Positions 20,418 through 29,231 of a stretch of DNA of 64,000 nt are shown one piece after another. The notes beneath the pieces were generated by a model. It did no database searches and was not told the origin of the DNA. It saw nothing but the letters and a program-made list of their open reading frames with translations. Source of the DNA: Neorhizobium vignae (GTDB lineage Bacteria > Pseudomonadota > Alphaproteobacteria > Rhizobiales > Rhizobiaceae); contig NZ_JNNU01000005.1 of NCBI RefSeq assembly GCF_000732195.1, forward strand, positions 62,001-126,000. The letters are read 5' to 3'. A program made the translations under genes and the position numbers. Numbering within the stretch: the stretch's first letter is position 1; every line of letters starts with the position of its first letter.

Positions 20418-20847
20418 TTCCCACTCTCTTTTCTGCCCCCTACTCTGAGCTCTCCCTCTTCCGGGAGTTCAAATCGGTGCGTCCGGCGCTTCGATTTGCG
20501 GTCGAGCGCGCACAATCCACCCGGTTCTTTTGGCTATCGCGGGGAAGACCATCCCCCCGGGAGCGCGACAGCTCTCCCCATTCCGGCCGCCTCATAGCCT
20601 CCGGTCCGTAAGGCATTTCAGGCATTTGGCCGATAAGCCCTTCCTCACAGCAGCAGCCATTCATCGAATCTTTCCCGCCACTTCGTCCCCGCTCCTCAAC
20701 CCGTTCCTAAAATCGAGTTCTGAAGTGCCCGCCGGCAGCTGACCGATCGGCCGGGCTTGGAACCGAGGAGACAGGAATGCGAAAGCACCACCTCAGACAC
20801 GGAACCGGCGGGGGCCGGACGGCGCATGTTGGTGGCGGGAGGGGATG
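20418..20847 (+). other. 430-bp stretch without a supported gene
   Basis: Between tRNA-Val and the tail-spike-like module I see no convincing coding region, tRNA or terminator. A short CTCCC/GGGAG hairpin lies near 20452-20473 with no T run. The last bases (GGGAGGGG) are the ribosome site for the next gene. The stretch presumably contains its promoter, but no clear -35/-10 pair stands out. Confidence 0.5.
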
Positions 20848-21030
20848 ATGCTGGATCTCGGACTTTCCCTGACTGGCCCCGGCACTTTTCCCATCAGCGG
20901 CGGCGAGCCGCCCGAGGACGACGGGTTCATCCTGATGGATGCCGAAGGGTACGCACTTGCCGACGCGGAAAACAATCAGCTCACCATCAGCCAACTCACG
21001 ATCAGCCGATTCACCGACCTCAAGGACTGA
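20848..21030 (+). CDS. Small acidic protein preceding a tail-spike-like gene
   Basis: A 60-residue acidic protein (MLDLGLSLTGPGTFPISGGE...) with a Gly/Pro-rich first half, then a repetitive half alternating DAEGYALADAEN and QLTISQLTISRF. I recognise it only loosely: small proteins with this MLDLGLSLT start and DADGY-type repeats occur beside tail-fibre genes in rhizobial prophages (recalled). An ATG also occurs 3 bases earlier; GGAGG is better spaced from 20848. It ends 4 bp before the next gene, so the two form a unit. No signal peptide is visible. Confidence 0.6.
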   Translation: MLDLGLSLTGPGTFPISGGEPPEDDGFILMDAEGYALADAENNQLTISQLTISRFTDLKD

Positions 21031-21034
21031 CACG

Positions 21035-22753
21035 ATGCCATCGCGCCAAATTCCGAAACTCTACGTTCCCTCCGATGCGACCGAAGCGGCAATCCGGGCC
21101 GTCCATGCGGCAGCGGCCGCAGCGGGCGGCGGCACCATCCTGCTGCCGGATGCGGTGATTGCGCTCACGGAACCGCTCCCGGTCGCTTCCGGCGTCGGTT
21201 ACCAGGGGGTGCAGCCGGTGCTGAACTATCTGAACGACACCCTCCCGGACAGCGGATGGGATTTCGTCGGCGGCACGGTGCTTGTCGGCGACGGCTCGTT
21301 TCCGGCTTTTGCCGCCAATGACGCAGACCTTGGTTCGCCGTCTGCGACGATCACCGCCGATTGCATTACCGGCTGGCGATGCGAGCATATCGGCTTTACC
21401 GGTTTCTCGCGCGCCATCAGCATCGGCGCGGTGAACAATATCGGCCTGCAGTTTTCCACCATCCACGATCTCTTCATCCGCGACTGCAGCGACTGGGGGA
21501 TATTCCTAGCCAATTTCATGCACACGGACGTTTCCCGGGTCTGGACGCATCTTTGCGAAAATGGCCAGTATTATGCATCGTTGCTGCCCGGTTCGACCCT
21601 GATGCCCGGAAACAGCCGCTTCGATTCGCTCTTCAACATCATTCCCGCCGATGGACGGGACAATCGGCTCTGCCGGGGTATCGTCTTCGAAGCCGGCGGA
21701 GACGGCGCTCGTCTGAACGAAATGTATGTCGACCGCATCCAGAACAACGCCTTCAACCGGGCCGAGCTTGTGGACATCGCGACTTTCTCCAACGGCTCGG
21801 CGAATATCGCCGTTGCCGACGGCGGCAAATTCCGGGCGCGGATGCCGGTCGCATTCGCGAGCGGCAATTACGGGATCACCGCCGGGCGGATCTATGTCGT
21901 CAAGTCGGTGAGCGGCAACACGATACAGATCGGCAACGCCTTCACCTCCCCGGCCATGATCGCGTCCGGCAGCGGCTCGCTGATGCTCTCGTCCTGGGGC
22001 ATGCCCTGTTTCGAGTTGAGCTCCCGCGAGGAAGGCGCGTTCGTCTCCAACTCGCGCTTCCTCGGCATGGATGCGGAAGGCGGCTCCGGCGCCGGGATTT
22101 ACGTGGAGAACGCACAGGGCTGCGACCTCAACATCTCCGAAGTGCCCGGCGACAAGAATGCCGACGTCGTCGGGCGCGCGACCGGCTTCAGTCGGTTCTA
22201 CAGCAGCAACACGACGATTACCGATTTCAACACGACCTCAGCCACCAGCCAGTTTCATGGCGCGCGCGGAATTGGCCGTCACGCGATGCTATCAGGTCTG
22301 TGGACCGATCAGACCCGCAACGGATTGGCGGCATTCAACATTCGCGGAGACGCCGGAGAGAATCAAGGGGACCTGGAGGTCAGGGGCGGCAACAGCTTCA
22401 TCTATCCCCGCTTCGGAATGGGAATGAAGTCGACGCTCAAGACCGCGAACACCGTGCTCCATCCACTGGATGCCGGTCTCGTCACCTTCGACGCCGCTTC
22501 GGCACTCGTCTGCACGCTGCCCGCGATCACGAATTCGTCGGATGCGTCCTCGCTGGTCGGATTGCCGTTTCACATCGTCAACGCCGGATCGGCGGATCTG
22601 GCGGTCAATACCAACGGCACCCAGCTCTTCAACAGGATCTCGGGCAAGACCGGCTATACGTTGAATGCCGGCGAAAGCCTGCTGGTGGTCGCCGCCGAAG
22701 GGGCGGGCTCGACGCTCTTCTGGGCCGCGTTTCCGAGTGCGGGCGTTGCCTGA
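21035..22753 (+). CDS. Right-handed beta-helix, tail-spike-like protein
   Basis: A 572-residue protein. The N-terminus has the pectate-lyase-superfamily entry pattern (an Ala-rich helix then GGGTILLPDAVIALTEPLPVASGV, residues about 18-57). The middle contains repeated strand-turn units rich in N, I, F and G (for example GWRCEHIGFTGFSRAISIG), expected for a parallel beta-helix. The last 90 residues (AGLVTFDAASALVCTLP onward) resemble the small beta domain at the end of phage tail fibres. There is no signal peptide, which favours a phage structural protein or depolymerase over a secreted lyase. It is cotranscribed with the 60-residue gene and convergent with the polysaccharide operon. Catalytic residues cannot be assigned. 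Confidence 0.7.
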   Translation: MPSRQIPKLYVPSDATEAAIRAVHAAAAAAGGGTILLPDAVIALTEPLPVASGVGYQGVQPVLNYLNDTLPDSGWDFVGGTVLVGDGSFPAFAANDADLGSPSATITADCITGWRCEHIGFTGFSRAISIGAVNNIGLQFSTIHDLFIRDCSDWGIFLANFMHTDVSRVWTHLCENGQYYASLLPGSTLMPGNSRFDSLFNIIPADGRDNRLCRGIVFEAGGDGARLNEMYVDRIQNNAFNRAELVDIATFSNGSANIAVADGGKFRARMPVAFASGNYGITAGRIYVVKSVSGNTIQIGNAFTSPAMIASGSGSLMLSSWGMPCFELSSREEGAFVSNSRFLGMDAEGGSGAGIYVENAQGCDLNISEVPGDKNADVVGRATGFSRFYSSNTTITDFNTTSATSQFHGARGIGRHAMLSGLWTDQTRNGLAAFNIRGDAGENQGDLEVRGGNSFIYPRFGMGMKSTLKTANTVLHPLDAGLVTFDAASALVCTLPAITNSSDASSLVGLPFHIVNAGSADLAVNTNGTQLFNRISGKTGYTLNAGESLLVVAAEGAGSTLFWAAFPSAGVA

Positions 22754-22768
22754 ACCGCTGCGCTTCAC

Positions 22769-22794
22769 GGGCTGTCGCTTCAGAGCGGCAGCCC
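22769..22794. terminator. Strong hairpin between convergent genes, no T tract
   Basis: An 11-bp stem (GGGCTGTCGCT / AGCGGCAGCCC, one G-T pair) with a TCAG loop lies between the beta-helix gene (plus) and the terminal GT2 gene (minus). It spans the GT2 stop codon. Neither strand has a U-rich tail, so termination would need Rho or the hairpin may only protect the mRNA 3' end. Confidence 0.45.
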
Positions 22795-23691
22795 CGTCAG
22801 TCGCGCCAGCGCCGCGCGCTTTTCCTCAAGCGTTTTAAGCGACCGGAGCGACCGGTCGAATTCCATGACCTTCGCGCCGACGAGGAACCGGTACCAGTAA
22901 GCTTGCAGGACATGGTAGATCAGCCCTTCGCGGCCATCGAGGAAACCGAGCTGGCCGATATAGCGGAACAGGAAATAGCCGAGCGCAGCGACCGGGAACG
23001 GAAGCCGGTTATAGACCCGCTCTTTGATGCTCCGCCTGATGGCAGCCTGTCGCGAGGACGCTTCCCTCGATAGCCCGAGATCTTCCGGAAACAGCCCGTA
23101 ACGCTGGCCGAGAACGTCGACGGCCTCTCGAGTTGCATATCGGTTATGCTTGCCCGTGAAGAAGCTGAGATCGTTGAGATTGTGATCAGAGAACGGCGTG
23201 TCGAAAAGAACTATCCGGCCGCCCTTCACGACGATGTGCTCGTCCATCCAGCGGTCCTCGACATGTCCCTGTCCCCGCCGCCAAATGCGGGTGAGGATGA
23301 GCGGATACCGTCCGCCATGGCGGATCCAGCGTCCGAGGAAGATGTGTTTTCTCTTGAGGTTCACGCCTGCGACATCGGCCGCGAGAAAGGGAAGCTTGTC
23401 GGTAATCTCCACCGCCAGGTCAGGTTCGATCACCTCGTCCGCATCGAGCCGCATGATCCAGTCTGCGGTGATCGGGGCATTGTCGAGCCCCCACTGGAAC
23501 TGCCTGGAATAATTGATCCAGGGGTTGCTGAGCACGGTCGCACCGAGCGACCGGGCGATCTCCACTGTCCTGTCGGTCGAGAAACAATCGATGACGAAGA
23601 CCTCGGACGCGAAGGGCGCCACGCTCTTCAGCGCCCGGGCGATGTGGCGCTCTTCGTTGTAGGCGAGGATGAGGACGGCGAGGCTGGCCAT
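22780..23691 (-). CDS. Family 2 glycosyltransferase, last gene of the polysaccharide operon
   Basis: A 303-residue GT-A fold transferase that moves a sugar from a nucleotide donor to a lipid-linked or LPS-type acceptor at the inner membrane. It shows LAVLILAYNEERHI at the N-terminus, VIDCFSTDRT, and the metal-binding DxD in IMRLDADEVIEPD (near residue 91). The overall pattern resembles WaaE/KdtX-like GT2 enzymes. A hydrophobic, aromatic C-terminal part (PVAALGYFLFRYIGQ) probably touches the membrane. It lies 17 bp after the acetyltransferase gene. Donor and acceptor cannot be read from sequence. Confidence 0.88.
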   Translation of the reverse strand: MASLAVLILAYNEERHIARALKSVAPFASEVFVIDCFSTDRTVEIARSLGATVLSNPWINYSRQFQWGLDNAPITADWIMRLDADEVIEPDLAVEITDKLPFLAADVAGVNLKRKHIFLGRWIRHGGRYPLILTRIWRRGQGHVEDRWMDEHIVVKGGRIVLFDTPFSDHNLNDLSFFTGKHNRYATREAVDVLGQRYGLFPEDLGLSREASSRQAAIRRSIKERVYNRLPFPVAALGYFLFRYIGQLGFLDGREGLIYHVLQAYWYRFLVGAKVMEFDRSLRSLKTLEEKRAALARLTGLPL

Positions 23692-23708
23692 TCGACGACT
23701 TGTCCCAG

Positions 23709-24305
23709 TCAGGAGTTCAACCGCACCGGAAAGATGCCCGGCTTGTCCTGCTCTAAGCGCCGCCGCAATCTCCTGGCCGGGCTGCCGGCATAGATCGTCC
23801 AGGGATCGAGATTGCGGAAGGCGACGGCGCGGGCGCCGAGCACCGCGCCCTCCCCGACGGTGACGCCCGGCCCGACAAACGCTTCCGTCGCGATCCAGGC
23901 ATTCGCACCGACGACGATGGGTCTCGTAAGCAGCTGGAAATTCGCATCGTCGACATCATGCGTGCCGGTGCACAGATGGGCGCCCTGGGAGACGATTGCG
24001 TGCGTGCCGAGTTCGATGCGATCCATGCAGTAACAGTTGACACCGCTTCCGAGACAGGAATACGCGGCCAAGGCAAGGTTCGGCGGGTACCAGACCTCGA
24101 CGCCGGGATAGATCCGCGCCGTCCGGTCGATCCGGGCTCCGAAGCGCCGCAGCAGAAACCGGCGCCATGCAAACAGCGGCACCGGCGTCCAGCGGCCGAA
24201 AAGGCGCCAGACAAGGTTCCACGCGAGCCGGAACAGCCGATGTCCCAGCGGGAAACTCGGGGCTCCCAGCCGCGGATCGGATGTCTTCGCGTCAAGCGGC
24301 TTCAT
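23709..24305 (-). CDS. WcaF-like putative colanic-acid-type acetyltransferase
   Basis: A 198-residue left-handed beta-helix (hexapeptide repeat) acyltransferase. The hexapeptide repeats run from about residue 60 to 175 (ARIYPGVEVWYPPNLALA, GAHLCTGTHDVDD, GPGVTVGEGAVLGARAVAF), with the probable catalytic His in the TGTHD segment. The N-terminal arm (RLFRLAWNLVWRLFGRWTP) is the aromatic/Arg-rich helix typical of WcaF-like proteins. It probably O-acetylates a sugar of the repeat unit using acetyl-CoA. The ATG at 24303-24305 overlaps the end of the disrupted GT4 gene by 14 bp. Confidence 0.85.
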   Translation of the reverse strand: MKPLDAKTSDPRLGAPSFPLGHRLFRLAWNLVWRLFGRWTPVPLFAWRRFLLRRFGARIDRTARIYPGVEVWYPPNLALAAYSCLGSGVNCYCMDRIELGTHAIVSQGAHLCTGTHDVDDANFQLLTRPIVVGANAWIATEAFVGPGVTVGEGAVLGARAVAFRNLDPWTIYAGSPARRLRRRLEQDKPGIFPVRLNS

Positions 24306-25466
24306 GAAGGCCTCGTGGGGAGACGGAGTGCAGAATGGCGATGAGATCGCGGGTCGCGGCCTCGATGCGGAAATGCCGTTCGAAGCCCGCGCGGGCATGG
24401 GTGCGCATGGCGCTTTTGCCGTCCTCGGAGAGCGAGAGCCATGACCGGAGCAGGTTTTCGATGCCCTCCGACGTGTCGGGCCCGACCAGACCGCCACCGC
24501 TCATTTGGACTTCGCGCCAGATATTGACCTTGTCGGTCAGCAGGACCGGTGTTGCGCAGGCCATGGCTTCCGCGACAACGACGCCGAAATTTTCCTGGTG
24601 CGACGGCAGGACAAAGGCCTCGGCAGCCCGGAAGGCGCCCCATTTGACACCGCCGGCCAGCATGCCCGCCAATGGACGCGATCGGCGATGCATGCCTTGG
24701 CGGCTTGGGCAATCAGTTTCGATTTCAGTCCGGACTGATCCGGCCCCGCCATCACCAGGTCGAGATCCGGATCGGACGCGGCGATCTTCGCAAAGGCCTC
24801 GATAAGAAGATCGCAGCCCTTCTTTGCATGGAAACGGCTGAGGAACAGCAGGAAGCGCCTATTCTTCAATTCCGGCAGAAGCCGGCGGAATGCGGCAAGC
24901 TGGCTCTCTACCCCTGCCGGCGGATCGGCCGTGCCGAAGGCGACGATACGCTCCGCGTAACCGTAACCCCGGAAGACGCCGCGCGCCCGGCGGCGCTCCT
25001 CTTCGCAGGTGAAGAGGACCGCCGCCGCATCGCGGAGAACCCTGCCCTGCCAGGCAAGCCAGAACGCCTGCTTGGCCACATGCTTGAGCGGATGGGTTTC
25101 GCGGAACCATGGATCCATCATGCCGTGGGCGAGGACGACGTAAGGCAGGCCTGCCCGCCTCAGGGCCGACCAGCCGCCGACAGAGGCATGGTTCCAGAGG
25201 CCATGGATGACCGCGGCATCGAAACGATCGGCGTTCGCGGCGATCCAGCGTGCCAGTTCCGGCGTATATCCGTATCTCCGGGTCCATCGCCCGCAGGCAT
25301 GAACGGGCAAGGGAAACTCTCTCACATAGGGCGCCGAGAGCTTGTCCAGCGTCACGACTTCCACCGCATGGCCCAGGCGCGCCATTTGCAGCCCAGTCAG
25401 CCGCAGCGCCTCGATCGGGCCTCCGGTTTCGGGATCGGCGCTGGCGATGATGTTGAGGATTCTCAT
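24292..25466 (-). pseudogene. GT4 glycosyltransferase disrupted by a one-base frameshift
   Basis: The first part (start at 25466, MRILNIIASADPETGGPIEA) is the GT-B N-terminal domain and reads correctly to ...CIADRVHW near 24672. From there the original frame gives non-homologous residues and continues to 24537. The expected continuation (AGMLAGGVKWGAFRAAEAFVLPS..., with the GT4 E-x7-E region QENFGVVVAEAMA) is in another frame ending at 24292. Adding one G to TTGGCGGGC (near 24668-24672) restores a single protein of about 391 residues, normal for GT4. Either the strain has lost this enzyme or the base is a consensus error in a G run. It starts with ATGA overlap to the preceding GT4. Confidence 0.85.
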
Positions 25467-26575
25467 GGCAGCTCCGCGATAAGTTTTTCGAGATTTCCTT
25501 TGAAGTGTGCCATGAGATAGCGTGAGCGGACCTTTTCGGCCCCCGCCTCTGCCATCGCGGCAGCCCCGTCCGGATCGGCGAGAAGCATCGCGATTGTCGC
25601 GGCAAGCGTTTCGATATCCTGCGGGTCTACGGCAAACCCGTCGATGCCGTCGGTGACGATCTCCGCGGCCGCATCCTCAGTGCCGCAGATCACCGGCAGG
25701 CCGTGCAGCCAGGCTTCGAGGAAGACGATGCCGAATCCTTCCTTCGATGAGGGCATCGCAAACAGGGACGCCTGGGCGTAGGCTTCGGCCAGCGCCACAT
25801 CCGATAAGTGGCCGAGGAACTCGACCCGGTCTTCAACCGCAAGCTCGCGTGCCAGCGATGCCAGTTCCGATCTGAGCGGGCCCTCGCCGACGATCCGGAG
25901 GATGCATTCCACGTTCCGGCGCTCGAGCAGGGCCACCGCCTGGATCAGGGCGTCGATATTCTTGCCGCGGTCATGGGGGTCCAGCCGGGCGACGGTCAGG
26001 ATGTTCCGGCGATCCCTTTTCGGGTTTGGCTGCCGATCGATGTCGTCGACGGCGTTCGGACATATTCTGAACCTTTCCGCGGGCAGCCTGAAAGCATGCT
26101 GCATCCGGTTTGCCGTGAAGGCGCTGACGGAGGCGATCCGGCTGAGGGCTCTCGCCATGAGCGGTTCGTAGAACCGCATCCGGCGATGGGCGGGGTCGTT
26201 CCACACCTCGTCGCCATGGACAAAAAGCACGAGCCTCATTCCCGGCGCAAGCAGTTTGCAGATCAGCCCGACGGCCAAGAGGTTGATATGTCCCAGGAAC
26301 AGGATCCGGCGATGGCGGGCGGCGGCGATCGATCGGAAGATGAAACCGAGGCGTCGGGGGCCGAAGGCGGTTATCGCCACGGGCGCGATTTCAGGGATAT
26401 CCGCCTGATCGTCGCGCATGATGTGGACAGCGCAGCGCTCCCAGCCCTTGTCCATCGAGATCGCTGCGAGCGCAGCGATGACACGCCGGTTGAAGCGCTG
26501 AATTCCCCCGATCCGGCCATAGGTGTCCAACGCTAGGAAAAGGATTCCGATGTCGTCACGCTTCGCCGGCCTCAT
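25463..26575 (-). CDS. GT4 family glycosyltransferase
   Basis: A 370-residue GT-B enzyme. The N-terminal acceptor domain opens with LFLALDTYGRIGGIQRFNRRV, the glycine-rich loop typical of GT4. The C-terminal donor domain has ILTVARLDPHDRGKNIDALI near residue 190 and the E-x7-E motif EGFGIVFLEAWLHGLPVI near 285. It is cytoplasmic, probably membrane-associated, and adds one sugar to the growing undecaprenyl-linked unit. Its ATG overlaps the CgeB-like gene stop, and its own stop overlaps the next ATG, both as ATGA. Confidence 0.9.
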   Translation of the reverse strand: MRPAKRDDIGILFLALDTYGRIGGIQRFNRRVIAALAAISMDKGWERCAVHIMRDDQADIPEIAPVAITAFGPRRLGFIFRSIAAARHRRILFLGHINLLAVGLICKLLAPGMRLVLFVHGDEVWNDPAHRRMRFYEPLMARALSRIASVSAFTANRMQHAFRLPAERFRICPNAVDDIDRQPNPKRDRRNILTVARLDPHDRGKNIDALIQAVALLERRNVECILRIVGEGPLRSELASLARELAVEDRVEFLGHLSDVALAEAYAQASLFAMPSSKEGFGIVFLEAWLHGLPVICGTEDAAAEIVTDGIDGFAVDPQDIETLAATIAMLLADPDGAAAMAEAGAEKVRSRYLMAHFKGNLEKLIAELP

Positions 26576-27615
26576 CGCGCTTCGCCTCCCGCCCGCCCGA
26601 GGTCGGCAACCTGTTCGAGGATCCGGCGGGCCAGGACCTGGTTATAGGTGCCGTTCACGAATGTGCGGCGATGCCCGGCATCGGCGATCCTCCGGCGCCT
26701 GTCGTCGTCGGCCAGAAGCCGCTTGCAGATTTCCGCGCAGTCATCCGGCCCGTCGAAGAATACGGCTTCCTCGTCCTGCCTGTAGAGCTGATGATGATGT
26801 GCGGTTCGCGGGGCGCACATGGCGGTGCCGATGGCCGGAATCTCCGCCGAGCGCGTCGTATGAAGGTCGGCGTTTGCGCCGTTCAGCAGAACCAGGGCGA
26901 TTTTCGCGCCCGCGATCGCTCGTGTATAGTTCGCGCCTTCAAGGTGATCGGACCGGATAAAAGGGCTGAGCAGCTTATATTCGGGAGCTCTTTTCCATCG
27001 GGCACCGTGCATCGTCAGCGGCACGCCCCTATCGATCAGGCGCGCCATGAACTCGCCACGTCCCGACATCCAGGTGCCAACGAACACGACATCGGACGAC
27101 CATCGGGTTCGCTCCCCTTGCGTCAATGACAGAGGGCGATGCATGACCTCGTCGGCGCATTGCCAGATCGTATCGATCCGCCTGGCCCCTCTGCTGATCA
27201 TCATCGATTCGATGCCGTGGCGGCGTACCGTGACGACCAGATCGTAGTGCGGCAGGGCACGGCGAAAGATGTTCCAGCGACGGCGTTCCGGTGACGGGTC
27301 CAGAAAGGGATTATCCGCATTGTAGTTGACGATAACCGGCGCTGCCTTGCGGACCAGGTTCAGGGCGGCTGGCCCGACCACATCGCCGCAATCCACCAGG
27401 GCAAAATCGAAGCGCTGTCCGCCGATCCGACGGCCGAGCCCGTTTGCCACGAGGCGATCGATGCCGGGGCCACCGGCCCTGTTCAGCCACGGCGCCCAAT
27501 GAGGCGGCAGGTGCGCATAGGGAGACAGGTGCAGAACATCGAGGCCGATACGCCGGAATGCCGCTGCCCGCTGCAGGCTGGTCCCTGATTCTGCACCGAT
27601 ATAGAGGAGCCTCAT
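26572..27615 (-). CDS. CgeB-like glycosyltransferase
   Basis: A 347-residue protein resembling the CgeB/Glyco_trans_1_2 group of GT-B enzymes. Landmarks are the MRLLYIGAESGTSLQRAAAF start, VNYNADNPF near residue 95, VVFVGTWMSGRGEFMARL near 175, and the C-terminal ALVLLNGANADLHTTRSAEIPAIGT segment, where the donor-binding acidic residues usually lie. Activity on a specific sugar is not known. ATGA overlaps at both ends place it inside the translationally coupled operon. Confidence 0.82.
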   Translation of the reverse strand: MRLLYIGAESGTSLQRAAAFRRIGLDVLHLSPYAHLPPHWAPWLNRAGGPGIDRLVANGLGRRIGGQRFDFALVDCGDVVGPAALNLVRKAAPVIVNYNADNPFLDPSPERRRWNIFRRALPHYDLVVTVRRHGIESMMISRGARRIDTIWQCADEVMHRPLSLTQGERTRWSSDVVFVGTWMSGRGEFMARLIDRGVPLTMHGARWKRAPEYKLLSPFIRSDHLEGANYTRAIAGAKIALVLLNGANADLHTTRSAEIPAIGTAMCAPRTAHHHQLYRQDEEAVFFDGPDDCAEICKRLLADDDRRRRIADAGHRRTFVNGTYNQVLARRILEQVADLGRAGGEAR

Positions 27616-29231
27616 CTCAGCTTCACGCCCCTCGTCAGCCAGAACATCAGCGCATAGAGCAGCACCGTCTGCGGCAGCGCCCGGACAAGATTGCCGGCCT
27701 GGACCGCGACGGATTCGTCCATGAGGCCGTTCATGAAGAAGCGGACGATGCAGATGCAGGCCAGGGCCGAAAGCGGCACACCTCCGTCCCGCATCCGGAT
27801 CGTGAGCGCGTCGCCGATAATGAAATTGGCGAAGGCGAAGATGGCGAACACCACCGCGTAAGACGCGCCGAGAACGACGAAGCCATCGGCGATCGACGAG
27901 CCGGTGCGATACCCTCCCAGTTCGTCGCCGGTAACGAGAAAGTTGTAATAATCGCCAGACGAAAAGGCGTTGCTGGATTTATCGAGCTCGGGCGCGAAGA
28001 AATTCAGAACCGGGGTCGGAAGCAGCAACAACAGCTGGTTGACGGCATTCTCACGCGCCAACCCTTCTCCGGTCTGCGACAGCGAAAGGCCAAGGGCGAT
28101 GTTGTGGTCGATGTATTTGGTGGAGACGAAGCGGCCCAGAAGCGGATTGTCGACATAGATCTCGTTATAGCTGCCCTCGGTCAGTATCCGCTCCATCTCC
28201 TGCCGGGACCGCAGCGCCTCCCCATCGAAATACGTGCCGATGGTCGAGAGGACGAGATCCCGCGACGAGATGTCGGAACGATCGTCGCGGGCAATGACCA
28301 TGGCGGTCGCGAGATCCGAGAGGATGCCCGCCGGGATGGGACTGAGGAGGACGGCGACCGCCATCCAGATCATCCGCCGCCTCGTCAGGATGAAGCGCCC
28401 GATCACTATCGCGACGGCAAAGCAGATCAGCACGGTCAGGACGCTGATGGCAAATGCGCCGCGGCTGTTGCGCGCCAGCGCGATATAGAGAGTCAGGGTG
28501 CTGTAGACGGTCAGGGCGAGCCAGTTGACCGCGCGCTTGCCGTCCGGCGGATCGAGGAGGTAGCCTGCGATCGGGATCAGGAAGGGGGCGACGGAGAATT
28601 GCGGCAGGCCGGCGAGCAGTTTGAAGGCGATATCGCCGAAATTGTCCTCGCCCCAGCGGTCGGCATGCGCGTACCAGGAGGCGAACGAGCCGAGCAGCCC
28701 CATCCACCACAATTGCCGGTTTGTCGGCGAACGATAGAGGCCGAGCGGCGCAAACATCCTTTGGCGGATCGTGACCGTCACGGCCTGCATTACCCGCGAT
28801 TGCGTGTAGAGCCAGTGCAGCGCCACCGCCCATAACTGCAGCAGTGCCAGAACGGAAAAAGTGGCTACCGGCGCATCGAGGTTGAAGGTGATCGGTTTGA
28901 ACGCAAAGGTCTGGACGATCAGGGCGGCCAGGCTCGAATGGACCTGGAAGCCGAGCACCACCAGAGTCGAGATCATATGACGCTCGATCCGACTCGGTTT
29001 GGTGCAGTAGCAAAATACCAGTATCCCGATCAGCCCGGCTGAAACGGCGCAGAACGTGGTGGTGATATCCGGCGACATCCCCACCTGGATCGCTGCGCAG
29101 AGCAAGACCAAAACAACCACGCCCCAGCGGGCCTTGTCGACATGCCGGGCGTTGCCGGAATAAATCCGCCTCCGCAGGGAACGCCTGCCGAATGCAGCAT
29201 CACCGCTCGCCAGACCTGCGCTCTCTGTCAT
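27612..29231 (-). CDS. Wzy-like polysaccharide polymerase (candidate)
   Basis: A 539-residue integral membrane protein with about ten to twelve hydrophobic segments and one large extracytoplasmic loop (about residues 330-430) rich in polar and aromatic residues. This topology, and its place beside a flippase in a glycan cluster, is what identifies Wzy polymerases, which have little sequence conservation. The frame is open far upstream through the flippase gene, but the ATG at 29229-29231 overlapping the flippase stop (ATGA) is the sensible start. An O-antigen-ligase-type role cannot be excluded. Confidence 0.7.
   Translation of the reverse strand: MTESAGLASGDAAFGRRSLRRRIYSGNARHVDKARWGVVVLVLLCAAIQVGMSPDITTTFCAVSAGLIGILVFCYCTKPSRIERHMISTLVVLGFQVHSSLAALIVQTFAFKPITFNLDAPVATFSVLALLQLWAVALHWLYTQSRVMQAVTVTIRQRMFAPLGLYRSPTNRQLWWMGLLGSFASWYAHADRWGEDNFGDIAFKLLAGLPQFSVAPFLIPIAGYLLDPPDGKRAVNWLALTVYSTLTLYIALARNSRGAFAISVLTVLICFAVAIVIGRFILTRRRMIWMAVAVLLSPIPAGILSDLATAMVIARDDRSDISSRDLVLSTIGTYFDGEALRSRQEMERILTEGSYNEIYVDNPLLGRFVSTKYIDHNIALGLSLSQTGEGLARENAVNQLLLLLPTPVLNFFAPELDKSSNAFSSGDYYNFLVTGDELGGYRTGSSIADGFVVLGASYAVVFAIFAFANFIIGDALTIRMRDGGVPLSALACICIVRFFMNGLMDESVAVQAGNLVRALPQTVLLYALMFWLTRGVKLR

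Noticed and set aside
21361..23073. 570-codon plus-strand frame overlapping the beta-helix gene
   Set aside because: It is an Arg/His-rich out-of-frame shadow of the beta-helix gene running on into antisense of the GT2 gene.
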